Shown: piece after piece, positions 36,194 to 45,079 of the stretch
How the letters are laid out: every line of letters starts with the position of its first letter
Numbering within the stretch: the first letter of the stretch is position 1
Source of the DNA: Aneurinibacillus aneurinilyticus ATCC 12856
GTDB lineage: Bacteria > Bacillota > Bacilli > Aneurinibacillales > Aneurinibacillaceae
NCBI RefSeq assembly: GCF_000466385.1
Contig: NZ_KE952758.1
Span: forward strand, 1-58,834
Length of the DNA stretch: 58,834 nt
Direction of reading: 5' to 3'
Program-made: the position numbers and the translations under genes
Notes under the pieces: model-generated
Databases searched by the model: none
What the model saw: the letters and a program-made list of their open reading frames with translations, nothing else
Told to the model about the DNA's origin: nothing

Positions 36194-36694
36194 CTAAACT
36201 TTGGCAAGCGTTGCGACGCCACGGCTAATCGCAGTTACGCCTGTACGTGAAAGCTCCTTAATACCATATGGCATCAACAGTTCGATTAATGCATCAATTT
36301 TATGAGAATCACCAGTAACCTGAATAACCAGAGAAGCCGGGCCTACATCGACGACACTGGCACGGAACGGCTCAATAACGCCGCTGATTTCAGCACGTGT
36401 CACAGGTGTTGCTTCTACTTTAATAAGTGCCAGCTCTCTCGACACCATCGGACCACTACTTAGGTGCTGCACCTTAATCACATCGATTAACTTATGGAAT
36501 TGCTTCATAATCTGCTCAATCGTTCTGTCGTCTCCACTCGTTACGATGATCATTCTTGACAATCCTGGCTCCTCTGACTGACCGACTGTAATGCTATCAA
36601 TATTGAAACCCCGTTGACCCATCAGGTTCGCAACCCGGGTCAGAACCCCCGGCTGATCGTTAACCAGAATCGAAATGGTATGTTTTTGTTCCAT
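36194..36694 (-). CDS. ilvN: Acetolactate synthase small (regulatory) subunit
   Basis: A 166-aa ACT-domain subunit that confers valine feedback on IlvB. The ACT fold (about 4-75) contains ISILVNDQPGVLTRVANLMGQRGFNIDSITVG; a C-terminal ALS_ss_C domain follows. The frame is open to 36727, but GAGGAG lies just before ATG 36694, one base after the ilvB stop, so translation is coupled. Confidence 0.96.
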   Translation of the reverse strand: MEQKHTISILVNDQPGVLTRVANLMGQRGFNIDSITVGQSEEPGLSRMIIVTSGDDRTIEQIMKQFHKLIDVIKVQHLSSGPMVSRELALIKVEATPVTRAEISGVIEPFRASVVDVGPASLVIQVTGDSHKIDALIELLMPYGIKELSRTGVTAISRGVATLAKV

Positions 36695-36695
36695 G

Positions 36696-38441
36696 TTACT
36701 CCTCATCTCCCAAAACCATTTGATCAAGCGTGTTGCCAGCCGCTACCATCGGATAAACATTTTCTTCCGATTCCACCACGAATTCAACAAATACCGGTCC
36801 ATTCGTGTTCATCGCTTCCTGCCATACACGCTCCGCTTCTTCTTCCGTCGAAGCACGCAGCCCCTTGATGCCATAAGCTTCAACAAGTTTGACAAAATCG
36901 ACGCTTACGCTCAAATCAATCTGGCTGTAACGATGGTCATAGAATAACTCCTGCCATTGGCGTACCATCCCGAGACAATTATTGTTGATAACGACAATCT
37001 TGATCGGCAGGTTATGGTTGGCGACAACTGCCAGCTCCTGGAGGTTCATCTGAAAGCCGCCGTCACCACTTACCGAAATAACTGTCTGGTCTGGATGAGC
37101 CATCTGTGCACCGATCGCCGCCGGGAAACCAAAGCCCATCGTGCCAAGTCCCCCGGAAGAAATGAAGGAGCGCTGGTTGCTAAATTTGAAATATTGAGCC
37201 ACCCACATCTGATGCTGGCCAACGTCAGTGGTAACAATCGCATCTCCACCGGTTGATTCATACATAATCTCAACTGCGCGTTGCGGCTTCAGCCGACCTT
37301 CTGGACTCGGTTTATAGCTGTATGGATGCTGTTTACTCCATGCTTGGATTTGCTCTACCCAGGCGTCGGAGTCAGCGCGTTCTGCCTTAGCCAATACGGC
37401 GAGGAGCACGTTCTTCACATCGCCAACAATCGGAATGTATGCATCAATGTTTTTACCGATTTCCGCAGGGTCGATGTCAATGTGGACAATCTTCGCATTC
37501 GGTGCAAACTCTTTCGTCCGTCCCATTGTAATCCGGTCATCAAAGCGTGCTCCCATATTAATCAATAGGTCCGTATTTAGCAGTGCCTGATTAGACGCAT
37601 AAGAACCATGCATACCCGGCATACCCGGACAAAGCGGATGCGTTCCCGGGAAGCCTGCCAGACCCATGAAAGTCGGAATAACCGGAATGTTTGTTCTTTC
37701 GGCGAATTCTAATAATTCTTTTTCTGCGCCGGCTGCAACAATCCCGCCGCCAGCAAGGATAACAGGCTTCTTCGCCTCTTTAATCGCCTTTGCCAACCTT
37801 TCAATTTGAAGATTGTTCGGCTTAACATTCGGATTATAGCTGCGAAGCTTTACTGTTTCTGGATAATAGAACGGTGCTGTCGCGTTATTGACATCTTTTG
37901 GAATATCGATGAGAACAGGACCCGGACGCCCGGTCGTCGCGATATGGAATGCTTCCTTGACAATGCGTGGCAAATCCTCGACATTGCGAACGAAATAGTT
38001 ATGTTTTGTAATCGGAAGCGTAATCCCTGTAATATTCGCTTCCTGGAAAGCATCTGTACCGATTAGGCTCTGCGCTACGTTCCCCGTAATACAAACAAGT
38101 GGTACAGAGTCCATATGTGCTGTCGCAATACCTGTTACAAGATTGGTCGCTCCCGGACCGGAAGTGGCAATGACGACACCCGGCTTACCCGTTGCACGTG
38201 CATAACCATCAGCTGCATGAATCGCTCCCTGCTCGTGCCGTGTCAGGATGTGCTTTAGGCGACTGGAATAAAGCGAGTCGTAAATCGGCAGAACCGCTCC
38301 TCCCGGATATCCGAAAACGTACTCAACGCCTTCAAGCAACAAACAGCGCAGCAACATATCCGAACCCGACATTTCTTCTCCCATTTCGATAGGCGGCAGA
38401 GAAGCTTCTCGATTATCAACCATCGCCGTATCTGTACTCAT
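36696..38441 (-). CDS. ilvB: Acetolactate synthase large (catalytic) subunit
   Basis: A 581-aa TPP- and FAD-dependent enzyme, first common step of branched-chain amino-acid synthesis. The catalytic Glu is E70 in TRHEQGA; the TPP-binding motif GDGGFQMNLQELAVVANHNL lies near 470-490. Start ATG 38441 with AAGGAGG upstream. The gene leads an operon controlled by a leucine T-box. Confidence 0.97.
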   Translation of the reverse strand: MSTDTAMVDNREASLPPIEMGEEMSGSDMLLRCLLLEGVEYVFGYPGGAVLPIYDSLYSSRLKHILTRHEQGAIHAADGYARATGKPGVVIATSGPGATNLVTGIATAHMDSVPLVCITGNVAQSLIGTDAFQEANITGITLPITKHNYFVRNVEDLPRIVKEAFHIATTGRPGPVLIDIPKDVNNATAPFYYPETVKLRSYNPNVKPNNLQIERLAKAIKEAKKPVILAGGGIVAAGAEKELLEFAERTNIPVIPTFMGLAGFPGTHPLCPGMPGMHGSYASNQALLNTDLLINMGARFDDRITMGRTKEFAPNAKIVHIDIDPAEIGKNIDAYIPIVGDVKNVLLAVLAKAERADSDAWVEQIQAWSKQHPYSYKPSPEGRLKPQRAVEIMYESTGGDAIVTTDVGQHQMWVAQYFKFSNQRSFISSGGLGTMGFGFPAAIGAQMAHPDQTVISVSGDGGFQMNLQELAVVANHNLPIKIVVINNNCLGMVRQWQELFYDHRYSQIDLSVSVDFVKLVEAYGIKGLRASTEEEAERVWQEAMNTNGPVFVEFVVESEENVYPMVAAGNTLDQMVLGDEE

Positions 38442-38500
38442 GATACTTCCTCCTTCTTAAAAAATCTCCCCATTGTTAAAATAGTCTAAAAATTTATACT

Positions 38501-38532
38501 GAACAGAACAGGGCTATATGACTGTTCTGTTC
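38501..38532. repeat. 11-bp perfect inverted repeat before ilvB
   Basis: GAACAGAACAG (38501-38511) and CTGTTCTGTTC (38522-38532) are perfect inverted arms around a 10-base loop. The element lies between the T-box terminator and the ilvB Shine-Dalgarno and is not part of a standard T-box. Each arm is itself a tandem GAACA repeat. It could be an RNA processing or stability hairpin or a repressor operator. Confidence 0.65.
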
Positions 38533-38559
38533 GGAAATCAGAAAAACGGGTGAAAATAA

Positions 38560-38842
38560 AGAAAACCCTTTCATCCCCTGACTTCCAACATGTCAGTCTG
38601 GGGCGAAAGAGTTCGCGGTATCACCCAAATTCGTTGCCGCCTCACGGTCAGCAACCTCAACGAGTTAGCCTCTCCTATGCTAACCCTGGCACATAACGCG
38701 TGCCGCACGGCTTATTCCTACTAGAATCGCTTCTTTCGGAATAGCAACTCTGGGGTGAGATATATACAGCATTCTTATCCGGCTTCCACCTTTTCCGGAC
38801 TCTCTGGTTAAAGAAGAGGCTATACACGTATCCCCGTCAACG
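38560..38842 (-). promoter_or_regulatory. Leucine (CUC) T-box leader of the ilv-leu operon
   Basis: Read leftward: Stem I base GGGG/CCCC, specifier CTC (complement of 38757-38759) opposite an ATACG internal loop, distal AGAGAG...GGTGGAAGCCGG, then T-box sequence GGGTGATACCGCG (complement of 38614-38626) and a long terminator (AACTCTTTCgCCCC... pairing with GGGGaTGAAAGGGTT). The specifier matches Leu. The antiterminator bulge reads UGAU instead of the usual UGGN. Confidence 0.92.
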
Positions 38843-38911
38843 TTATTACTTATTTATTCTATCAATTTTCAATTCATAAAACTGTGTAAATCGTTTGTGA
38901 TATTACATGCA

Positions 38912-38940
38912 ATTATAGACATGGATGAAACAGGTGTCAA
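38912..38940 (-). promoter_or_regulatory. Consensus sigma-A promoter of the ilv-leu operon
   Basis: Read leftward: TTGACA (complement of 38935-38940), a 17-base spacer and TATAAT (complement of 38912-38917). Both hexamers match the consensus perfectly. The predicted transcript start leaves about 60 nt before Stem I of the T-box. Confidence 0.88.
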
Positions 38941-38999
38941 GCGGAAAAACAAATAAAATTTTCAAAATTATACTTTCTATCTGTCTAATTTTATATAGC

Positions 39000-40331
39000 T
39001 TACATAACAGATTCTGCCGAGTGTTCAGATTTAAGTACCGCAATCGTATCCTCTACACTTTGGCTTCGAAGACCGTTCAAAATTATATTCAGGAAAATAG
39101 CCGCAAAACTTCCGGTAACAATTCCGCTCTCCATGATAAGACGCAAGCCGTTAGGAAGTTGCGAGAATACTTCCGGGGCAATGGACACGCCAAGTCCCAA
39201 ACCTACAGAAACAGCTACAATCAGCATATTCTCCATGCGACGAAAATCTACCGTTACCAGCTGACGCACACCGGAAGAAATAACCATGCCGAACAGCGGA
39301 ATCATCGCACCGCCAAGCACAGGATTCGGGATCACTGTCGTGAGCGCTGCAACCTTTGGAAGAAGTCCCAGCGTCATAATAATAATACAGGCAGCCACAA
39401 CAACATTTCTCGTTTTTACACCAGTAAGGGCTACTAGACCTACGTTTTGTGAATATGTCGTATAAGGGAACGCTTGGAATATTCCCCCAATGACCTGCGC
39501 CATTCCTTCTGCACGCAAACCTCGCTTAATATCTTCCCCATCGATTTTCTTATCACACACATCCGCCAATGCAAAGAACACACCCGTTGTTTCAACCATA
39601 CTTACAATCCCAACAAGGACCATAGCAATAATGGCTGACAAATGGAAAGTAGGCATTCCAAAACGGAATGGTTCAACCATATGAAACCAGCTTGCTTTCC
39701 CTACAGTCGAAAAGTCAACAAGCCCCATAAAGTAGGCAACGGCTGTACCGATAACAAGTGAAAGAAGTACTGATATGGACTTCATAAACCCTTCAAAAAA
39801 GCGATTCATCAATACGATGGATAAAAGTGTAATGGTGGCTAAAAACAAGCTTGTACCACTTCCATAGCCAGGCGAATCCGGCTGACCTACGATATTCCCC
39901 ATCGCTGCACCGATAAGCGATGTACCAATAATTACAACTACGGATCCTGTTACAACAGGTGGAAAGAATCGTAAAATTTTATTCATAAATTGCGACATAA
40001 TCATTATGATAATACCTGCAGCAATAATGGCTCCGTATATAGCTGTAATTCCCTCAGCTTTTCCGATGGCAATCATCGGCCCTACTGCCTGAAACGCACA
40101 GCCCATCAAAATGGGCAATTTTACACCGAAATACTTGCCGCCAATCACCTGTAGTAAAGACGCAATTCCACAGGTAAACAAGTCAATAGAAATCAAATAT
40201 GCGACTTGTTCCGGCGTCATTCCGATGGACGGACCAACGATTAAAGGAACGACGACAGCTCCTGCATACATAGCAAGCACATGCTGCATCCCCAGCGTTC
40301 CTGTTCTCCATAAACCTACTTTTTTCTGCAC
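39000..40331 (-). CDS. pbuX: Xanthine/uracil-family permease (PbuX)
   Basis: A 443-aa NCS2 nucleobase permease with 12-14 helices. The family signature is seen in GIVSMVETTGVFFALADVC and GLVALTGVKTRNVVVAACIIIM. In B. subtilis xpt-pbuX is one operon repressed by guanine/hypoxanthine; the same order and a guanine riboswitch are present here, so xanthine uptake is the likely job. Start GTG 40331 with AGGAGG upstream; 38 bases separate it from xpt. Only a weak AT-rich hairpin follows the stop. Confidence 0.93.
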   Translation of the reverse strand: MQKKVGLWRTGTLGMQHVLAMYAGAVVVPLIVGPSIGMTPEQVAYLISIDLFTCGIASLLQVIGGKYFGVKLPILMGCAFQAVGPMIAIGKAEGITAIYGAIIAAGIIIMIMSQFMNKILRFFPPVVTGSVVVIIGTSLIGAAMGNIVGQPDSPGYGSGTSLFLATITLLSIVLMNRFFEGFMKSISVLLSLVIGTAVAYFMGLVDFSTVGKASWFHMVEPFRFGMPTFHLSAIIAMVLVGIVSMVETTGVFFALADVCDKKIDGEDIKRGLRAEGMAQVIGGIFQAFPYTTYSQNVGLVALTGVKTRNVVVAACIIIMTLGLLPKVAALTTVIPNPVLGGAMIPLFGMVISSGVRQLVTVDFRRMENMLIVAVSVGLGLGVSIAPEVFSQLPNGLRLIMESGIVTGSFAAIFLNIILNGLRSQSVEDTIAVLKSEHSAESVM

Positions 40332-40369
40332 CGGAATTTCCTCCTAAATAATGATTCCGTTTTTATTCG

Positions 40370-40957
40370 CTATGCTTGTACACACTCTTCAACAAACTGC
40401 ACCTGACCATCGGCAAATGCCGCAATACGTGCCAAAGATTCCACTTTAAACCCGTGCTCCCGCAGACGTTTGCCGCCATTCTGGAACGCTTTTTCAATAA
40501 CGATGCCAATACCCACGACTTCACTTCCGGCCTGCTCAACCAGATGAGCCAATCCCATTGCTGCTTCCCCATTTGCGAGGAAGTCATCAATAATTAATAC
40601 TTTTTCATTCGCTCCAAGAAATTTCTTCAGCACAGTAACTTCATTCGTTTCATTTTTTGTAAATGAATGAACTTTTGTCATGTATACCTCTTCATTCATT
40701 AACGCTGATTTTTTCTTGCGTGCAAATACAACTTTAACGTTCAACTTTAATGCTGCGGTCAGCGCAGCAGCAATCCCCGAAGACTCAATCGTAAGGATTT
40801 TTGTTACGCCAGCCTCTGCAAAACGACGTGCGAATTCTTCACCGATTTCCATCATAAGCACCGGATCGATTTGATGGTTTAAAAACGAGTCCACCTTTAA
40901 TACTTTGTCACCCAATACATGTCCCTCTTCACGAATTCTTCGTTTTAGCAGCTCCAT
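40370..40957 (-). CDS. xpt: Xanthine phosphoribosyltransferase
   Basis: A 195-aa type-I PRTase converting xanthine and PRPP to XMP. The PRPP loop [13 protein letters not shown] (120-132) and the N-terminal [16 protein letters not shown] are characteristic. ATG 40957 follows AAGGAGG. It is the first gene of the riboswitch-controlled xpt-pbuX operon. Confidence 0.97.
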   Translation of the reverse strand: MELLKRRIREEGHVLGDKVLKVDSFLNHQIDPVLMMEIGEEFARRFAEAGVTKILTIESSGIAAALTAALKLNVKVVFARKKKSALMNEEVYMTKVHSFTKNETNEVTVLKKFLGANEKVLIIDDFLANGEAAMGLAHLVEQAGSEVVGIGIVIEKAFQNGGKRLREHGFKVESLARIAAFADGQVQFVEECVQA

Positions 40958-40974
40958 TTGTATCCTCCTTACGT

Positions 40975-41026
40975 ATAAAAAATCCGGAAGCCGTCGCTCC
41001 AGCGAGCGAAAACGGACTTCCGGATT
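40975..41026 (-). terminator. Riboswitch expression-platform terminator
   Basis: AATCCGGAAG and CTTCCGGATT (arms 40981-40990 and 41017-41026) with extra inner pairs; T6 follows leftward. It lies just upstream of the xpt SD. Confidence 0.92.
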
Positions 41027-41088
41027 ATCAACCCGGCCTGATTACCTGATCAGGCTACAGGTACACTTTCCGAGAAATTCTCATTTTC

Positions 41089-41157
41089 ACTCGTAGTCAG
41101 ATTGTTTACGGCAATCTGGTAGAAACTTGCAGGCCTTATCCCTGCTATTATACGAGT
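41089..41157 (-). promoter_or_regulatory. Guanine-class purine riboswitch aptamer
   Basis: Read leftward the P1 arms are ACTCGTA and TACGAGT; the core has ATAATAGCAGGG, GCCTGCAAGTTTCTACC, and CAATCTGACTACG. The specificity nucleotide in GACTA is C, which selects guanine/hypoxanthine; adenine aptamers carry U. The 3-way-junction loops L2 (GGATAAGG) and L3 (CCGTAAA) can form the loop-loop contact. Ligand binding should favour the downstream terminator. Confidence 0.95.
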
Positions 41158-41185
41158 TTTTGCTTTCATTTTTGCTGATGGAGTC

Positions 41186-41214
41186 ATTATACCGAATCCA
41201 TTCTAAAAAATAAA
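41186..41214 (-). promoter_or_regulatory. Promoter of xpt-pbuX
   Basis: A perfect TATAAT (complement of 41186-41191) with a weak -35 (TTTATT, complement of 41209-41214) at 17 bases. It starts transcription about 20 nt before the aptamer. The -35 overlaps the pepA terminator stem. Confidence 0.5.
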
Positions 41215-41245
41215 GTCCGGATTCACAAAAAATCCGAACTTTATT
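41205..41245 (-). terminator. Terminator after pepA
   Basis: AATAAAGTTCGGATT pairs with AATCCGGACTTTATT read leftward, followed by TTTTTAG. A partial copy of the arm (AATCCGAACTT) recurs across the pepA stop at about 41292-41302. Confidence 0.85.
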
Positions 41246-41301
41246 CCAGAAATTTATTCTATTATTCGTTTTTGGTGCTAATTTGTCGCAAAAATCCGAA
41301 C

Positions 41302-42810
41302 TTAATCTGTTTCAGTCTTCTCTGCACGACGCAATACCAGTTTAGCTAATGTTCGTACCATGGCACCCGTACCTCCTGTTGGAGACAAATCGCCTGCTTT
41401 GTCAGCCCATGCTGTACCAGCGATGTCCAGATGCACCCATGGCGTCCCTTCTGCGAATTCTCCAACGAACAAACCGGCTGTAATCGCACCCGCATTGCGC
41501 CCGCCTGTATTTTTGAGATCGGCGATTTGACTTTTAATCTGATCCATGTACGGCTTGTATCCCGGCAAGCGCCATACAAGTTCACCCGCCTCAACAGCCG
41601 CTTCCATTACTTCTTCCATTAATGCCTCATTATTTGTCAACGCCGCGGTCGTGCATGTACCAAGCGCAACCATCGCAGCGCCTGTAAGCGTCGCTAAATC
41701 AATAAGATAACTGGCTCCGATTTTACGTGCATAGCTCATACCGTCAGCCAGAATGAGTCGGCCCTCAGCGTCCGTATTAAGGATTTCAACTGTTTTCCCG
41801 CTCATCGTCGTAATGACATCACCGGGTTTCAATGCCGAACCGCTTGGCATGTTCTCAGTGGTCGGAATAACTGCTGCAATATTAACCGCTGGCTTTAACG
41901 TACCAATCGCTTCCAATGCACCTAGCACGGCTGCGGCTCCACCCATATCACCTTTCATTTCATCCATACCAGCACCCGGCTTAAGGGAAATACCACCCGA
42001 GTCGAATGTGATGCCCTTGCCGACAAACCCGATAACATTTTCCCATTTGTCAGTTCCTTGATATTTGATGGCGATAAGCTTAGGTGGCTCAATCGATCCT
42101 TGACTTACACCAAGCAGTCCGCCCATACCGTATACTTCCATGTCCGCCTTATCAAGAATTTCCACTTTCATATTGTAACGCTCAGCAATTTCTTTCGCCT
42201 TTTCGGAAAGAACGGTCGGTGTCAAATAGTTGCTTGGCATATTGACCAAATCACGCGCCAGATTCGTGCCGCGTGCTAGCGCCTCAGCTACACGTATCCC
42301 TTCAGTTACTTCGTTTGCTGTATCTCCCGCACACAATATTGTTAGCTCTTCAAGCTCAGGCTTCTCTTCCGTCTCTTTATGGTAGCCGGGAAACCGGTAG
42401 TTAGCAAGCATTGCTCCTTCTACAAAAGCATGTGCTGCATCAAATGCTCCGAGGGCGTCTGCTTCTCTATCCAACGCAAACGCGAGTTGCGTTGCTTCCG
42501 CCCGCAATGCCTCTTTGGTAGCACGCGCGCTAATATCTCGCATATCTTCGAAAGAAAGTTCTTCTTGTTTTCCAAGTCCTACCATCATAATGCGCCGTAC
42601 CATCGTTTTGCCAAATGTATGTACAAACTGGGTGTTTTTCTTCTTACCGCTGATTTCTCCATTCGTAAATAGTCCGGTCAGTGCCCCATTCATCTTCTCA
42701 TCTACGTCCTTCAACGATGCGGGTAAGTCCTGTTCGCCTTCAAAAACTCCAACAAGTACGCATTGTGCTGTGCAATCCTGCAGTTTTTCACTTTTCACTT
42801 CAATTTTCAT
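41302..42810 (-). CDS. pepA: Leucyl aminopeptidase (M17)
   Basis: A 502-aa hexameric dizinc aminopeptidase. The M17 catalytic domain carries GKGITFDSGGISLKPGAGMDEMKGDMGGAA and the signature NTDAEGRL; the N-terminal macro-like domain spans about 1-170. ATG 42810 has GGAGGTG about 10 bases upstream; the 29 codons before it are open but unconserved. Adjacent to yuiD, as in B. subtilis (yuiE-yuiD). Confidence 0.95.
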   Translation of the reverse strand: MKIEVKSEKLQDCTAQCVLVGVFEGEQDLPASLKDVDEKMNGALTGLFTNGEISGKKKNTQFVHTFGKTMVRRIMMVGLGKQEELSFEDMRDISARATKEALRAEATQLAFALDREADALGAFDAAHAFVEGAMLANYRFPGYHKETEEKPELEELTILCAGDTANEVTEGIRVAEALARGTNLARDLVNMPSNYLTPTVLSEKAKEIAERYNMKVEILDKADMEVYGMGGLLGVSQGSIEPPKLIAIKYQGTDKWENVIGFVGKGITFDSGGISLKPGAGMDEMKGDMGGAAAVLGALEAIGTLKPAVNIAAVIPTTENMPSGSALKPGDVITTMSGKTVEILNTDAEGRLILADGMSYARKIGASYLIDLATLTGAAMVALGTCTTAALTNNEALMEEVMEAAVEAGELVWRLPGYKPYMDQIKSQIADLKNTGGRNAGAITAGLFVGEFAEGTPWVHLDIAGTAWADKAGDLSPTGGTGAMVRTLAKLVLRRAEKTETD

Positions 42811-42965
42811 CGCATCTGCACCTCCAACAAAAATTTTATCAGCAAATGTGAGAAAAGAAAATGTACACGATATGCTGTCTAAAGTTTTTTCCTGCAAGAA
42901 AATGATTTCTTAACGTATTCGTTATACAATATAGAATAGAGACCTTTCAAGAAAGGAAGAAGTCG

Positions 42966-43448
42966 ATGTCCGATTTGTTGTCCAACTTTCCGCTCTGGTC
43001 CGCGCTGCTCGCGATTGGCATTGCCCAGGGAATCAAAGTTCCTATTACTTTCTTTGCACTTCGCAAATGGGATTGGAGGCTAATGTTCAGCACAGGAGGC
43101 ATGCCCAGCTCCCATTCGGCGGCTGTCACTGCACTTACTACCGCTGTAGGACTTGTTGAAGGATTCGGTTCTACGTATTTTGCGATATGCGTTATTTTCT
43201 CCATCATCATTATGTTTGACGCAGCCGGTGTTCGTCGTCACGCAGGTACACATGCAGCCATTCTTAATATTCTGTTGGAAGATTTCAACCAGCTCATTGA
43301 TGAATTGAAATCTATGCGCGTAAAACCGCGTCGCGAACGCGCAAAGAAGCTGAAGGAGTTGCTGGGTCACCAGCCAAGTGAAGTACTTGTAGGCGGTTGG
43401 CTTGGTATTATTCAATCTACTCTGCTATATTATTTGCTTGAGCTGTAA
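42966..43448 (+). CDS. yuiD: Divergent PAP2-family membrane protein (YuiD, DUF212)
   Basis: A 160-aa protein with a PAP2-like signature GGMPSSHSAAVTAL and FDAAGVRRHAGTHA, plus three to four helices. Related proteins are phosphatase-like but most have no assigned substrate. ATG 42966 follows AAGGAAGAAGTCG. Divergent from pepA, convergent with yuiC. Confidence 0.9.
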   Translation: MSDLLSNFPLWSALLAIGIAQGIKVPITFFALRKWDWRLMFSTGGMPSSHSAAVTALTTAVGLVEGFGSTYFAICVIFSIIIMFDAAGVRRHAGTHAAILNILLEDFNQLIDELKSMRVKPRRERAKKLKELLGHQPSEVLVGGWLGIIQSTLLYYLLEL

Positions 43449-43464
43449 CACTCGCATATGAAGT

Positions 43465-43496
43465 AAGAGGACAGGCGCTTGACCTGTCCTCTTTTA
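43465..43496 (+). terminator. Terminator after yuiD
   Basis: AAGAGGACAGG pairs with CCTGTCCTCTT around a 7-base loop, followed by TT. Confidence 0.82.
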
Positions 43497-43542
43497 TCCT
43501 GCCCTAACCGGCAGTAATCCCTCCACTAGGTGAGGTTTCGCT

Positions 43543-44211
43543 TTATTGTTTTTTGGCTTCCGCTTCGATTGCAGTAGTTAGCTCGGCGAACAGCCCTTCA
43601 TTTAGTTTGCCGTTTCCTCGCTCGATTACGTATACGTCAAGCTGCTTTTTGCCCCATTGTGCGTATACGTCCTCTTTTTTGTCAAAATACAAATCGATTT
43701 TATTTCCTTTAATAGCAGAACCGATATCTGCTACCACCCCATAGCCATAGCCTGGGATGTATAGAATGGTACCAAGCGGAAACGTGTTCAAATCAGCAGC
43801 AATTGTAGAAAATGACTGGGGAGCTCGCTTCACTTTTACACCAGAGTATGTAATCCCGTATGCTGGATGTCCAACATCCTTTCCTGTTGACTCAGGACCG
43901 GGCGAATAACCAGTCGCCACAACGTTTACTTTAGGATATTGCGCCAGCGTGGCCAGCGTCTCTACTGATTCCCCGCGTGATGCAAGCGGAAAACGCTCCT
44001 TTTTCTGCTCTTTCTTCGGATGTGCAACCGGAGGTGCGTCTACTTTGTCTGAAGCTTTCGGTGCTTGTATTTCGGCCTGTTTCATGTCCGGTACGTTTGC
44101 TGTTGACTGCTGTGGCTTCTCTAGCAGTATATAGACGCCAAACGCCGTGCAGATAATCGCGATGAGCAGATAGGGGAGAGAGCCTTTCACGTTTTTCACA
44201 ATAATGTCCAT
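43543..44211 (-). CDS. yuiC: 3D-domain cell-wall hydrolase-like protein (YuiC)
   Basis: A 222-aa protein with a cytoplasmic N-terminus, one transmembrane helix (about 11-30), a Pro/Lys-rich linker (about 40-80) and a C-terminal 3D domain (about 95-205). The three aspartates are D140 ([10 protein letters not shown]), D162 ([10 protein letters not shown]) and D173 (KIDLYF), the catalytic-site residues of MltA-like/Sps lytic transglycosylases. B. subtilis YuiC cleaves peptidoglycan. Expected on the outer face of the membrane. Start ATG 44211 with GAGGAGG upstream. Confidence 0.9.
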   Translation of the reverse strand: MDIIVKNVKGSLPYLLIAIICTAFGVYILLEKPQQSTANVPDMKQAEIQAPKASDKVDAPPVAHPKKEQKKERFPLASRGESVETLATLAQYPKVNVVATGYSPGPESTGKDVGHPAYGITYSGVKVKRAPQSFSTIAADLNTFPLGTILYIPGYGYGVVADIGSAIKGNKIDLYFDKKEDVYAQWGKKQLDVYVIERGNGKLNEGLFAELTTAIEAEAKKQ

Positions 44212-44323
44212 GTAATTATTAGCCTCCTCTTCTACTCATCATCTCCCGTCTATCTCAGGCTTATACATTCCCGTCTGAAGCAAAAATAAGAGAAGTGAGT
44301 AAAAAAGGAGCTTTCTTATCCAT

Positions 44324-44349
44324 AAAAAAAACCCCTTTACAAGGGGTTT
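44324..44349 (-). terminator. Terminator after yuiB
   Basis: Read leftward AAACCCCTT pairs with AAGGGGTTT followed by TTTTT, 20 bases after the yuiB stop. Confidence 0.88.
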
Positions 44350-44368
44350 ACAAGTGAACTTCCACCAA

Positions 44369-44638
44369 TTAAAACATACGGTAGCCTTTCATTCGTAACA
44401 TCTTAATAGTCCAACCACTGGCAACTGCACCTAGCAGACCGGAAATCAGCATCACATAATCAGCCATATGCGGAGTGCGATGATTCATTACTAAATATAT
44501 TAATACGCCTGCCACGATGCTCATATACAAAAATGTTGGCATCCACGTCGTTTTTACAAGCATATTCAAAATAAATCCAATTCCAAAAAGGAGGACGATA
44601 AAAAGTGGGATTCCAATAATAAATTGCGCGATATTCAA
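44369..44638 (-). CDS. yuiB: YuiB-family small membrane protein
   Basis: An 89-aa protein with three hydrophobic helices (about 2-24, 30-50, 60-78) and a basic C-terminus (KMLRMKGYRMF). Length and synteny match YuiB of Bacillus. The start is TTG 44638 with GGGGGTGAT upstream. Function unknown. Follows yuiA on the same strand. Confidence 0.8.
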   Translation of the reverse strand: MNIAQFIIGIPLFIVLLFGIGFILNMLVKTTWMPTFLYMSIVAGVLIYLVMNHRTPHMADYVMLISGLLGAVASGWTIKMLRMKGYRMF

Positions 44639-44728
44639 TCATATCACCCCCATCCATATTCATACAATTTAGTGTAATAGATTCGGATAAGGGGGTCAAT
44701 TGTTCAGCTTATTTCGTCATTTTTTGTT

Positions 44729-44881
44729 CTATTTTATTCCTATGCTTGCTTCAGACCTCCGTTTAGATACAAGACCTTCGCCCTCACAGGCCAGACATGT
44801 GGTCGACCCTCCAGTAATAACTTGGAAGTAACCATTCCCCTCACAATATACACATGTCTCCCACATTATTCTTTCGTTCAT
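44729..44881 (-). CDS. yuiA: YuiA small zinc-finger protein
   Basis: A 50-aa protein with two CxxCxGxG motifs: C10/C13 (CVYCEGNG) and C29/C32 (CLACEGEG), the pattern of DnaJ-type zinc fingers. ATG 44881 has a perfect AAGGAGGG 7 bases upstream. It is followed by yuiB, 90 bases downstream, on the same strand. B. subtilis has a YuiA of similar size at the same place. Likely a zinc- or RNA/chaperone-related protein; function unknown. Confidence 0.85.
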   Translation of the reverse strand: MNERIMWETCVYCEGNGYFQVITGGSTTCLACEGEGLVSKRRSEASIGIK

Positions 44882-44927
44882 GCTAATCCCTCCTTGGGCT
44901 TTTAATAAATATCTATATTTTCAAAAT

Positions 44928-44957
44928 ATTATAAACGAATAAAGCTTCTGTTGTAAA
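44928..44957 (-). promoter_or_regulatory. Promoter of yuiA-yuiB
   Basis: Read leftward: TTTACA (complement of 44952-44957), an 18-base spacer and TATAAT (complement of 44928-44933), 47 bases before the yuiA start. Confidence 0.65.
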
Positions 44958-45042
44958 GATAAGAAAAGCTTACGGGCGCTGCCGCGCGGCTTTCAGATAA
45001 TATGATTATAAATAGCATGTGTAGCTTTCTTATCCATTAAAT

Positions 45043-45074
45043 AAGGAGAGCCTCCGTATTAAAGGCCCTCCCTT
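45043..45074 (-). terminator. Terminator after the 84-aa gene
   Basis: Read leftward AAGGGAGGGCCT pairs imperfectly with AGGCTCTCCTT, followed by ATTTAAT, 6 bases after the stop. Confidence 0.55.
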
Positions 45075-45079
45075 GATAG

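Noticed and set aside
44975-44992. GC-rich palindrome GCCGCGCGGC upstream of yuiA
   Set aside because: A short isolated palindrome with no spacing or context that indicates a regulator site or terminator.
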